DNA from: Victivallales bacterium
Lineage (GTDB): Bacteria; Verrucomicrobiota; Lentisphaeria; Oligosphaerales; Oligosphaeraceae
Assembly (NCBI GenBank): GCA_017548425.1
Contig: JAFZAB010000164.1
Coordinates: forward strand, 1 to 62,145
Length of the DNA stretch: 62,145 nucleotides
Direction of reading: 5' to 3'
Shown: in pieces, positions 17,598 through 26,900 of the stretch
Position numbering within the stretch: position 1 is the stretch's first letter
How the letters are laid out: each line of letters opens with the position of its first letter
Made by a program: the position numbers and the translations under genes
Notes under the pieces: model-generated
What the model saw: the letters and a program-made list of their open reading frames with translations, nothing else
The model's database searches: none
Told to the model about the DNA's origin: nothing

Positions 17598-17853
17598 GAT
17601 AGTCCTTTTGTTTTGTGTGAAATTATGGGTCAATAATAACGAAAACGCTCTATAAACATAATACATCATGAACAAGTTACAAATAAAACCGATGAACAAA
17701 ATGCGAAACAACATTATATATCCATGTTTTTTGAAACAAAGTATTCATGTTGAAGGTGCATTTTCGCGAAGTCAGGCTATCTTATGACTTTGGATAAACC
17801 TACTAACGTGGGTTGCTTTGAGATATACATTAGGTATTTGGTTGGATTGCACC

Positions 17854-19695
17854 ATGGATTTACTATTAATCACGCCGCCGCTTCTTCAGCTCAATTCGCC
17901 GTATCCGGCCACGCCTGTGTTGTTGAATATGTTGCGGAAACGTGGTTTTGACGTGATGCAACGGGACATGTCTTTGGAGTTCGCGTTGCGTGTTTTCACG
18001 CCGGAAATCATCACGCAAGCGGCTGATGTGGCGCGAAAACGGCGGAATTTGAGCGAACAGATGGTGTTCTTTCTCGATAGCGCGGAGGATTATGCACGAA
18101 CCATCCTGGACGTAGTGGCGTTTTTGCAAGGCAATCGCGCTGAACTGGCGTGGCGCATAGCGGCCCGCACATTCCTGCCGGAGGGGCCGTTTTTCAGCCA
18201 GCTGGACAGCGATGATGAAGAAACGGATTTGCAGGCTTATTTTGGATTGATGGGAACGCATGATCGTGCCAAGTTCCTTGCGTCGTTATACATGGATGAT
18301 GTGTCATCATTTCTGAACGAAGCATTGGATGATAAATTTGTCTTTGGAAAGTATGGTGAAAGTCTCTCGATGTCGTTGCCTGTTTTTGATTCTCTTGCGT
18401 CGGAATTGACGAAAAAGCGAACGACTTTGTTGGAAAATTTACTGGATGAGATGACGGAAGATGTTCTGAGTGAATCACATCCGAAGTATGTCGGTTTTAG
18501 TGTGCCTTTTCCGGGAACGTTGTATGGAGCGTTCCGCATGGCGAAGAAAATCCGTGAGAAATCGCCGGATACGAAAATCATTCTAGGCGGCGGATATGTC
18601 AATTCCGAACTGCGTGATTTGGAGGACAAGCGTGTTTTCGATTATGTGGATTACATCAGCTATGATGAAGGATTGCAACCACTTCTGGCGATATTGAAAA
18701 ACGAACTCGTGCCATCAGCGGAATCGGAAACGGAAGGGTGTCCGCATCTTGGACATAGGCGTGTGCTGACGAAAGACGGTTGGCAGTCGTTGCCGCATTG
18801 CGAAGCGTCGCCCGCGATGCTCGTGCCGGATTATGATGGTTTGGATTTGTCCAAGTATTTGTCAATCGTGGAGATGCCGAATCCATTGCATCGAATTTGG
18901 ACGGATGGCGTATGGCTGAAAATGCAACTTGCGCAAGGGTGCTATTGGCACAAATGCGCATTCTGCGATTTGGCGTTGGATTATATCGGGCGGTATGAGC
19001 CGGGAAAGGCAACGGAAATCGTCGACGAGATGGAAAAATTGATGGAGACGACAGGGCGGCGCGGCTTCCATTTTGTCGATGAAGCGGTGGCGCCATCACT
19101 TTTACGAACTGTTAGCGAAGAGATACTGAAACGGAATTTGTCGCCAGTCTGGTGGGGCAACATCCGTTTTGACAAGAACTTCACGCCGGAACTTGCGGAT
19201 TTGATGGCCAGTGCGGGCTGCATTGCCGTGACAGGCGGTTTGGAATGCGCGGATGACCGTCTATTAAAGCTTATGAACAAAGGAATTACGCTTGCGACGG
19301 CGCGGGCGGCATTCGAAGCGTTTGCCTCCGCGGGAATCATGGTGCACGCCTATCTGATGTATGGTTTCCCGACGGAGACACGAGAAGAGGCGATAGGGGC
19401 GTTGGAGTTTGTACGCCAATGCTTTGCGGATGGAATTTTGCAATCGGCCTTCTGGCATCGGTTTGCGTTGACAGCGCACAGCGGCATTGCACGGGAACCG
19501 GAGAAGTTTGGAATTGTGATTGATAAAATGAAAATATCAGGGCCGCGTTTTGCGTTAAATGAAATAGCGTATCATGAGATGAAAGCGCCAGATTGGGATG
19601 CCATAGGACAGATTTTGAAGACCGCCTTGTACAATTACATGCTTGGACGCGGGCTGGACACGCCTGCGAGGCAATGGTTCAAACATGGTAGATGA
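17854..19695 (+). CDS. B12-binding-domain radical SAM enzyme
   Basis: A protein of about 613 residues starting MDLLLITPPLLQLNSPYP, the opening strand of an N-terminal cobalamin-binding-like domain. GFSVPFPGTLYGAFRMAKKI and ILGGGYVNSE continue that Rossmann-type domain (to about residue 300). The radical SAM core follows with the cluster motif QGCYWHKCAFCDL near residue 365. This is CX4CX2C, not the usual CX3CX2C, with HFVDEAV and GGLECADDRLLKLMNKG downstream. Such enzymes perform methyl transfers or rearrangements, often in natural-product or lipid pathways; the substrate is unknown. I start at ATG 17854, since the upstream alternative is a TTG. A GH5-like gene begins 24 bp after the stop, which suggests an operon. 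Confidence 0.83.
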   Translation: MDLLLITPPLLQLNSPYPATPVLLNMLRKRGFDVMQRDMSLEFALRVFTPEIITQAADVARKRRNLSEQMVFFLDSAEDYARTILDVVAFLQGNRAELAWRIAARTFLPEGPFFSQLDSDDEETDLQAYFGLMGTHDRAKFLASLYMDDVSSFLNEALDDKFVFGKYGESLSMSLPVFDSLASELTKKRTTLLENLLDEMTEDVLSESHPKYVGFSVPFPGTLYGAFRMAKKIREKSPDTKIILGGGYVNSELRDLEDKRVFDYVDYISYDEGLQPLLAILKNELVPSAESETEGCPHLGHRRVLTKDGWQSLPHCEASPAMLVPDYDGLDLSKYLSIVEMPNPLHRIWTDGVWLKMQLAQGCYWHKCAFCDLALDYIGRYEPGKATEIVDEMEKLMETTGRRGFHFVDEAVAPSLLRTVSEEILKRNLSPVWWGNIRFDKNFTPELADLMASAGCIAVTGGLECADDRLLKLMNKGITLATARAAFEAFASAGIMVHAYLMYGFPTETREEAIGALEFVRQCFADGILQSAFWHRFALTAHSGIAREPEKFGIVIDKMKISGPRFALNEIAYHEMKAPDWDAIGQILKTALYNYMLGRGLDTPARQWFKHGR

Positions 19696-19719
19696 CGACA
19701 TTATATAAGGAAAAGAAAC

Positions 19720-21609
19720 ATGGATATGGCGATATTTAAAGACGGAAGCCGATTTTTTGTCGGCTGCAACTATTGGGCGAGCCACGCGGGAACGAACATG
19801 TGGCGCGACTGGTCGGCGGAATCCGTGGAGGCCGATTTCAAGGCGTTGTCGGAGAACGGTGTGCAAGTTTTGCGTGTTTTTCCACGATGGGATGATTTCC
19901 AGCCGTTGACGCCGCATCTGGGCGGCGGCAGTACGTTGGTGGAATTGCGTATGGGCGAAAATCCGCTGCCGGACACGGAATTTGGCCGTGCGGGAATTGA
20001 TGAAACGATGATGGAACGTTTCCGTATCTTCTTGCAATTGGCGGAGAAATACAATCTGAAATTGCTGGTCGGAATCATCACGGGGTGGATGTCCGGCCGC
20101 ATGTTGAAGCCGCAAGCATTTGAACGCGTGAATGTTCTGGCGGATCCGTTCGCGATTCGCTGGGAAGTTCGCTTTACACGGCTGTTCGTCAAGACGTTCA
20201 AGGATTCGCCGACGATTGTCGGATGGGACTTGGGCAATGAATGCAACTGCATGGCTGGCAGTGATATCCATCAATTTTGGGCATGGACGAACGCGATTGC
20301 GGGGGCGATTCGGATGGAGGATTCGACGCGGCCCGTCGTGTCCGGCATGCATGGTCTGAAGACGGATCCGAACCAGCATGTGCCGATTGTCGATCAAGCG
20401 GAACTGACGGATGTCCTTTGTACGCATCCGTATCCTGTGTTCACGCCGCATTCTAAAGTTGATCGTGTCAACACAATCCGTAATGCATTCCATGCGGCGG
20501 CAGAAACGCGGCTGTATGCGGAAATCGGCGGCAAGCCCGCATTCGTGGAGGAAGCGGGCAGCCTTGGACCAGGGGCGTCATCGGAAACTGTTGCGGCGCA
20601 TTATCTTGAGAACATGTTGTGGAATTCGTTCGCGCATGGTTGCAAGGGGCTGTTGTGGTGGTGCGGCCATGACCAGACGGCGTTGACGCATACGCCATAT
20701 GATTGGGTGGGCATGGAACGGCATTTGGGGCTGTTGCGGCCGGACCGTTCTCCGAAGGATGTCATGAAGGTTTTAGGCGCTTTCGGACGAATGGCGGAAA
20801 ACGTCCGTCTGCCAAAACATCGTCAAGACGCCGTCTGCCTGCTGACGGAGGAGCAAGACCAATGGGGCGTCGCCTACATGACATTCATTTTGGCGAAACA
20901 GGCTGGATTCGACATCGAATTCCAGTATGCGAATGAACCGCTGAAAGCGGCGGACGTCTATCTGATACCGTCCATTCGAGGCTATAGAATCCTGCGAAGC
21001 TATCGTTGGCGGCATCTATTGGAAGCGGTGGCGAACGGCGCGAAATTGTATGTCTCAAGCGAAGACGCGACGTTGGATCCGTTCTTTGATGAAACAGCGG
21101 GCATTCGTTTGGAAACGAGTGCGAAAGCCGCTGCGCCCCAACAGATTAACTGCGACCGTTTCAAAATACAAATCCATGGCGCGTATGAATTGAAGCTCTC
21201 GTCCATTGGCGCGGAAGTCTTGGCGACGGATGCGGATGGCGATCCTGCCTTGACTTGTAATCAATATGGTAAAGGAAAGATTGTCTTCTGCAACGCGCCA
21301 GTGGAAAGTTCGCTGACGGAACAACCACACGCTTTCGACGGCAATCTGCATCTGTTCTATCGCTATCTGATGGAACTGCTTGGAATCAAACGCGATGTGA
21401 TGCGAGAAAATCCCATGTTGACGTTGACGGAACATCCTATGGTGGACGGCAGTCTGCTCGTCTGCGCCGTCAACAACACGCCATCGCCGATAACGGACAC
21501 GCTGTTGGCTCCAAACAGAACATTTGTGGAGACGGTCTGCGGAGCGCCGCAAACATCTTTGAAAATTACCTTGCCTGGCAATACGGGAACCGTAATCCGC
21601 TTGAAATAA
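19720..21609 (+). CDS. GH5-like (cellulase/mannanase fold) intracellular glycosidase
   Basis: A 629-residue protein without a signal peptide. The TIM barrel starts at GSRFFVGCNYWASHAGTNMW. The likely acid/base lies in VGWDLGNECNC (Glu about residue 173) and the nucleophile in AFVEEAGSLG (Glu about residue 277), the clan GH-A arrangement. THPYPVF and GLLWWCGHDQ complete the active-site strands. The last 220 residues resemble the beta-galactosidase trimerisation/Rossmann-like and small beta domains found in related mannanase-like proteins. It sits in an apparent operon with the radical SAM gene and the following phosphoesterase. AAGG lies 9 bp before ATG. Substrate is uncertain; beta-mannosides or beta-glucosides are plausible. 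Confidence 0.75.
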   Translation: MDMAIFKDGSRFFVGCNYWASHAGTNMWRDWSAESVEADFKALSENGVQVLRVFPRWDDFQPLTPHLGGGSTLVELRMGENPLPDTEFGRAGIDETMMERFRIFLQLAEKYNLKLLVGIITGWMSGRMLKPQAFERVNVLADPFAIRWEVRFTRLFVKTFKDSPTIVGWDLGNECNCMAGSDIHQFWAWTNAIAGAIRMEDSTRPVVSGMHGLKTDPNQHVPIVDQAELTDVLCTHPYPVFTPHSKVDRVNTIRNAFHAAAETRLYAEIGGKPAFVEEAGSLGPGASSETVAAHYLENMLWNSFAHGCKGLLWWCGHDQTALTHTPYDWVGMERHLGLLRPDRSPKDVMKVLGAFGRMAENVRLPKHRQDAVCLLTEEQDQWGVAYMTFILAKQAGFDIEFQYANEPLKAADVYLIPSIRGYRILRSYRWRHLLEAVANGAKLYVSSEDATLDPFFDETAGIRLETSAKAAAPQQINCDRFKIQIHGAYELKLSSIGAEVLATDADGDPALTCNQYGKGKIVFCNAPVESSLTEQPHAFDGNLHLFYRYLMELLGIKRDVMRENPMLTLTEHPMVDGSLLVCAVNNTPSPITDTLLAPNRTFVETVCGAPQTSLKITLPGNTGTVIRLK

Positions 21610-21640
21610 GAGTATAAGAAGCTAACAAAGGAAACAACAC

Positions 21641-22741
21641 ATGAAGAAAATGTTATGGACGATGATCGTCGTATGGGCGGTTGTCTCAACGGCGCAAGAA
21701 GCGGAACAGGCGGTGAAGGCAGAAACGGCGGATAAGGCCTACAATGTCATCATGTTCGGTGATTTGCATTACGACAACATGGATTGTCACGATGAGAAGA
21801 AGAAAGAAGAGCGCAAGAGCGAATTTACGCGCAACGTGAACCATTGGAATCCTGAGAAGGGGCTTGCGCGGAAAATCATCAAAGCGGCGGCGAGCAAAGT
21901 AAATGACGAGACGGCGTTTGCGTTGCAAGTCGGCGATGTCACGCAGGGCGACGGAAAGACTTTAGAAGCCGCGATGCAGCTGTTCAAGGAAGTCATCGCA
22001 GAACTAACGAAGCCTTTCGGCAAGACGCCTGTCTATATTGTAAAAGGGAACCACGACTACCGCTCGCCGGGCGGCCGCAAGGCGTTTGCGGAAGCCGTCG
22101 TGCCGTATCTGAAGACGATTCTCCCTGAAGGCGCGGAGATCAAGAACAGCAACTACGCCGTCGAACATGGTCCTGATCTGTTTCTGTTTCTTGACCTCCA
22201 AGTGCCGGATTTCGAATTCGCCAAAAAGACATTGGAGGCGCATCCAAACGTCCGTCATCTGTTTGTCATCAACCACTTGCCGTTCATTCCGAATCCGGGC
22301 GGACGGCCTTCTTGGACGTTGTTCCATACACGTCAGCAGCCGGAAGTGACGGAGAAGCAACTGGAATTCCGCAAGATGGTCGCTAAACGAAACGGCATCA
22401 TGCTGGCGGGGCATATCCACGCCAACTCGCTGACCGACTACAAGCGAGAAGGCGAAGGGCGTATCACGCAGATCACCGTCAGCAGCATGGGCTCCAGCAA
22501 GAAGCGGACGGAATTTCCGAAGCCAACGACGGAATATTCATCCGCCGTGCTGAAGGCGTTGATGGTGACAAATCCGAAAGTCGCGAAATACATGGAGGAA
22601 TTTACGCCGTATGTCGTGAAGCATGAACGCTTTGGCGATTCCGGCTACGGCATCATCAAAATCAACGGCGAACATGTGACGTTCGAACTTTATCGTGCCG
22701 ACACAACGGAAAAGCCCGGCGTGGTGTGGGAATTGCGGTAG
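21641..22741 (+). CDS. Secreted calcineurin-like metallophosphoesterase
   Basis: A 366-residue protein with a short signal peptide (MKKMLWTMIVVWAVVSTAQ). Metal-binding motifs appear in the standard order: GDLHYDN (Asp-x-His), QVGDVTQGD, VKGNHDYRS (GNHD), INHLPF, and GHIHANS (GHxH). This is the PF00149 superfamily of phosphodiesterases and phosphomonoesterases. It lies 31 bp after the GH5-like gene, with a good AAAGGA site, and probably belongs to the same operon. Secretion points to cleavage of phosphate esters outside the cytoplasm, but the substrate cannot be read from sequence. Confidence 0.85.
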   Translation: MKKMLWTMIVVWAVVSTAQEAEQAVKAETADKAYNVIMFGDLHYDNMDCHDEKKKEERKSEFTRNVNHWNPEKGLARKIIKAAASKVNDETAFALQVGDVTQGDGKTLEAAMQLFKEVIAELTKPFGKTPVYIVKGNHDYRSPGGRKAFAEAVVPYLKTILPEGAEIKNSNYAVEHGPDLFLFLDLQVPDFEFAKKTLEAHPNVRHLFVINHLPFIPNPGGRPSWTLFHTRQQPEVTEKQLEFRKMVAKRNGIMLAGHIHANSLTDYKREGEGRITQITVSSMGSSKKRTEFPKPTTEYSSAVLKALMVTNPKVAKYMEEFTPYVVKHERFGDSGYGIIKINGEHVTFELYRADTTEKPGVVWELR

Positions 22742-22811
22742 CAAGCTGCTTTGTTTCTGCCTCACGAAGCTGAAGACTTTAGTATTGTTTTCATAAAATG
22801 ATTGTCTTGTC

Positions 22812-22862
22812 TTGAAAAACATCCATCTGGTGTTAACTTATAGTTAACACCAAACAAGGAGG
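22812..22862 (+). promoter_or_regulatory. Promoter and palindromic operator of the MNT/HEPN module
   Basis: A perfect 10-bp inverted repeat (TGGTGTTAAC at 22828-22837 and GTTAACACCA at 22843-22852, spacer TTATA) overlaps a plausible -10 (TAACTT at 22834, 16 bp after TTGAAA at 22812). AAGGAGG follows at 22856-22862, 4 bp before the ATG. The layout fits autorepression by the toxin-antitoxin complex or by the antitoxin's winged helix. Confidence 0.7.
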
Positions 22863-22866
22863 CAAC

Positions 22867-23448
22867 ATGCTGGAGAAACTGATTAATTCACAGGCCAAGA
22901 CCGTCATTCTGACAAGGCTTTTCACGCCGGACACACCGAGATTCCATCTACGGCAATTGGCGCGCGATGGTGGTCTCTCCGCGCCTGGATTATTAAAGGA
23001 ACTGACACATTTCCATGAACTTAAACTTGTTTGTAAGGAAGACGTTAATGGTCGTACAGATTATTATGCTGACAGTCATTCAGTTTTGTTCCCAGTGCTT
23101 TGCGAACTAGTGGACAAGGCAGAGGGACTTCATGGAAAAATCAGACGGATGCTTTCTCCATTGAAGACCACATGCATTTTCATTTATGGTTCTGAAGCGA
23201 ATGGAACGGCACGTCCAGACAGCGACATCGACCTTTTTGTCATTGGTGATTGCACGCTTATGGACATCAGCCGTGCACTGTTGCCAGCGGCCGACCTTAC
23301 TGATCGTGAAATCAATCCATATCTTTTGACACCAGCGGACTTTCGAAGTAAATGTCAGAAAAAAGACCATTTTGTGCAATGTGTCCTGCAATCTCCGATA
23401 CTCTTTTTGAAAGGAGGGAAGCATGAGCTTGAAAGACTGGCTGGATAA
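22867..23448 (+). CDS. MNT-type nucleotidyltransferase antitoxin with winged-HTH domain
   Basis: A 193-residue protein. Residues 1-80 form a winged helix-turn-helix (RFHLRQLARDGGLSAPGLLKEL), and residues 95-180 form a minimal nucleotidyltransferase with the signature GSEANGTARPDSDIDLFV. The catalytic Asp pair sits in DSDID. MNT proteins antagonise HEPN toxins, in studied cases by adenylylating the toxin. The next gene encodes a HEPN-like protein and overlaps this one by 26 bp. The winged helix and the palindrome directly upstream suggest that it represses its own promoter. Confidence 0.85.
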   Translation: MLEKLINSQAKTVILTRLFTPDTPRFHLRQLARDGGLSAPGLLKELTHFHELKLVCKEDVNGRTDYYADSHSVLFPVLCELVDKAEGLHGKIRRMLSPLKTTCIFIYGSEANGTARPDSDIDLFVIGDCTLMDISRALLPAADLTDREINPYLLTPADFRSKCQKKDHFVQCVLQSPILFLKGGKHELERLAG

Positions 23449-23863
23449 TGGCTGGCTGAAGCCACATCAAACAGACCGACAAGAAATAACCAATCTTCTT
23501 GGAATCGTCGAGAGGGATTTGACGGATGCCATGCTGGAGGGGCTGTCAGCTGATTGGAAATTCGGTATTGCTTACAACGCCGCGTTGAAATTATGCACAA
23601 TCATGTTGTACACGCAAGGGTATCGTCCGGAGAATGCTCTTGCACATTATCGTACCATTATGGCGTTGAAGGAAATTGGTGATGGCAATTGGGAAGGGCA
23701 TGCCATCTACTTGAATGCCTGCCGTATGCAGCGAAACATCATGGAATATGACAAGTCGAATGTCATTACAGCGGACGAAGCCATCAAAATCATTGAATTT
23801 TCAAGAAGCTTTCATGTTGAAGTAAAACACTATATTCAACAAAAATATCCGCATTTGTTGTAG
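23423..23863 (+). CDS. HEPN-domain toxin-like protein
   Basis: A 146-residue all-helical protein following, and overlapping by 26 bp, the nucleotidyltransferase. The fold and RMQRNIMEYD near residue 110 fit a HEPN domain of the RN...EYD kind. The classical HEPN RNase motif is Rx4-6H; here the histidine position is replaced by the EYD sequence, while Tyr is retained. It may therefore be a variant or a weaker nuclease. A bidirectional-looking terminator lies 48 bp downstream. The pair is a small mobile toxin-antitoxin module inserted between metabolic genes. Confidence 0.8.
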   Translation: MSLKDWLDNGWLKPHQTDRQEITNLLGIVERDLTDAMLEGLSADWKFGIAYNAALKLCTIMLYTQGYRPENALAHYRTIMALKEIGDGNWEGHAIYLNACRMQRNIMEYDKSNVITADEAIKIIEFSRSFHVEVKHYIQQKYPHLL

Positions 23864-23910
23864 CAAGGGGATTTGCATCTGTTTCAAACGAACTGGAGTC
23901 CCATGAATCA

Positions 23911-23945
23911 AAACGGCCCGCCTTCCGAAGTGGAGGGCGGGCCGT
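23911..23945. terminator. Bidirectional terminator between HEPN and PFOR genes
   Basis: AAACGGCCCGCC (23911-23922) pairs with GGCGGGCCGTTT (23934-23945) and extends further into the loop. T-rich runs follow on both strands (TTTGATTT on plus, TTTTGATT on minus), so it can stop both converging transcripts. Confidence 0.88.
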
Positions 23946-23964
23946 TTGATTTAAGCGATGATGA

Positions 23965-26900
23965 TTACATCATCTTGCCGACCTGCTGGATGAAGTCCAT
24001 GCGTTTGGCGGCGTCGGATTCGGCCTGCTTGAAGAGCTCTTCCGCGTGGGCGGGGTTGGCCTTCATGAGCAGCTTGTAACGGCCTTCGGACTGGATGAAG
24101 TCCTGGAAGCCGCCGTTCGCGGGGGCCTTGACATCCCATGAGAAGCGGGCGGCAGGATCCGCGGCCGCAGGGTTGAAGCGGTAAACAGGATAGTAACCGG
24201 CTTCGACGGCGCGCTTCTGCTCGGTCTGCGTCTTGCTCATGTCGATGGTATGGGCGATACACGGAGCGTAGGCGAAGATGATGGACGGGCCATTGTACGC
24301 TTCGGCTTCCTGGAAGGCCTTCAACGTCTGCTGGCGGTCATAGCCGAGGGCGACGGACGCGACATAGACGTAGCCGTAGCTCATGCACATGAAGCCCATG
24401 TTCTTCTTGTAGGTCCGCTTGCCGCCGGCGGCGAATTTCGCGACAGCCGCGGTCGGGGTGGACTTGGAGGCCTGTCCGCCGGTGTTGGAATAGACTTCCG
24501 TGTCGAGGACGAGGATGTTGACGTTGCGGTTCATGGCGACGACATGGTCGATACCGCCGTAACCGATGTCGTTGGCCCAACCGTCACCACCGATGATCCA
24601 GACGGACTTGTCGGTGAAGAAGTCGGCCAGTTCGTTGACCTTCGCGACAACGGGGCAGCCGCAGCCGACGTACTTGGCGAGGACGGCCTTGGCGGCTTCC
24701 TGCGCGGCGACGGCTTCGGCGGATTTGGAGTTGTCCCAGAACTTGAGGGCGTTGCTGACGGCGTCCTTCAGGTCGGCGGGCGTCTTGTCGTTTTCAAGCA
24801 GCTTGCCGCAGAAGTTCTTCAACGTTTCGCGGTTGGAGTCGATGGCGAGGCGCATACCGAAACCGAATTCGGCGTTGTCTTCGAAGAGGGAGTTCGCCCA
24901 AGCGGGGCCGCGGCCGTTCTTGGCCTTGGCGTACGGGATGGTCGGGAACGTACCGGAGTAGATGGAGGAGCAACCGGTGGCGTTGGCGACGACCATGTTT
25001 TCACCGAACAACTGGGAGACGAGTTTGACATACGGTGTTTCACCGCAGCCAGCGCAGGCGCCGGAGAACTCGAACAACGGCTGGCGGAGCATGGCGCCCT
25101 TGAGGGACGTCGGGCTGGCCTTGCCGAGGATGTTGTCTTCGGTGGATTCGAAGAACTTCTCGTTGGCGTTTTCGCCGGCGGCACGTTCGGCTTCGAGCGT
25201 GGACCAGACGAGAGCCTGCTTGCCTTCCTTGGCGGACATCGGGCACTGGTCGAGGCAGACACCGCAGCCCATGCAGTCTTCGACATAGACCTGAACTTTG
25301 AACTTGAGGCCTTCCGCCTTCGGCAGCGGGTCTTTCGTCGTGAAGGTTGCGGGAGCGTTGGCAAGATCATCGACCTTGAAGAGTTTCGTGCGGATGGCGG
25401 CGTGCGGGCAGGAACTCGCGCAGAAACCGCACTGGATGCAGTTCGCGGCGATCCATTTCGGAACCTGCGGGGCGAAACCGCGCTTTTCGAGGGCGGCGGT
25501 GCCGATGGGCAGCGTGCCGTCGATGGACATCGCGGAAACGGGGATGGAGTCGCCTTCATTGCGCATGGACGGTTCGATGATCTTCTTGGCGAAGTCGTCG
25601 GCGTCGTCCGGGATGAGCTTCAGCACGTCGGCATGCGGAACGCCGTCGAGGGAGGCGGGAACCTTCACCTTGACGCAGGCGTCGGCAGCGGCATCCACGA
25701 GTTCGTTGTTCATGTCGATGACGGCCTGGCCTTTCTTCGCGAAGGTCTTGGCGTTGAGCATCTTCATTTCCTTGGCGGCATCTTCGAACGGGACGATGCC
25801 GGAGACTTTGAAGTAAGCGACCATCATGACGGTGTTGGCGCCTTTGCCGCGGAGGCCGGGCTTCGTCTTCACGATGGCTTCGGCGTTGACGTTGTAGAAC
25901 TGGATGTCGTTCTTGATGATGTATTCCTGCATGTCGCGGGTCAGATGCGCGAACACTTCGTCATTGCTGTAATGGCTGTTGAGCAGGAAGGTACCGCCTT
26001 TCTTGAGGCCTTTGAGGAGGTCGTAGCGGCCGATGTAGGCGGCGCAGGAGCAGGAGACCAGATCCGGGCTCGTGATGAGGTAGGTGGATTTGATCGGGCT
26101 GTCCGAGAAACGGAGGTGGGAGCAGGTGAGGCCGAAGGACTTCTTGGAGTCGTAGGCGAAATAGGCCTGCGCGTCTTTGTTGGTCAGATGGCCGATGACC
26201 TTGATGGTGGTCTTGTTCGCGCCGACGGTACCGTCGCCGCCGAGGCCGTAGAACATGCAGGCGGTCGTGCCGGCAGGTTCCGTGGTGATGTGTTCATCAA
26301 CCTTCAGGGAGAGGTTCGTGACATCGTCTTCGATACCGACGGTGAAGCCGTGGAAGCCGCCCTTTTCGAGGTGCTTATAGACGGCGAGGATCATGGACGG
26401 CGTGAAGTCCTTGGAGGAGAGGCCATAGCGGCCGCCGATGATTGTGATGGCGGGGTTGTTGATGGCGACTTTGACGTCCATGTACAGCGGTTCGCCGATG
26501 GCGCCGGGCTCTTTCGTGCGGTCGAGAACGGCGATGCGTTTGACGGTCTTCGGCAGGGCGGCGAGGAACTTATCCGCATAGAACGGACGATACAGGCGGA
26601 CTTTGACAAGACCGTACTTCGTGCCGCGGTTGGCGTTCAGATAGTCGATGGTTTCTTCGATGGCTTCGCAGCCGGAACCCATGGCGACGATGACATCCGT
26701 CGCGTCGGGGGCGCCGACATAGTCGAACAGATGATACTGACGGCCGGTCACTTTCGCGAGTTGGTCCATCTTGGCCTGGACGATGTCGCCGACGGCCATA
26801 TAATATTTGTTAACGGTTTCGCGGCCCTGGAAATAGACGTCGCCGTTCTGGGCACCGACCTTGGTGATCGGTTTTTCGGGGCGCATGCCGCGGGAGCGGA

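Noticed and set aside
17598-17714. Longer XRE start with a hydrophobic N-terminus
   Set aside because: The extra 39 residues look like translated promoter DNA, and the good ribosome site lies before ATG 17597.
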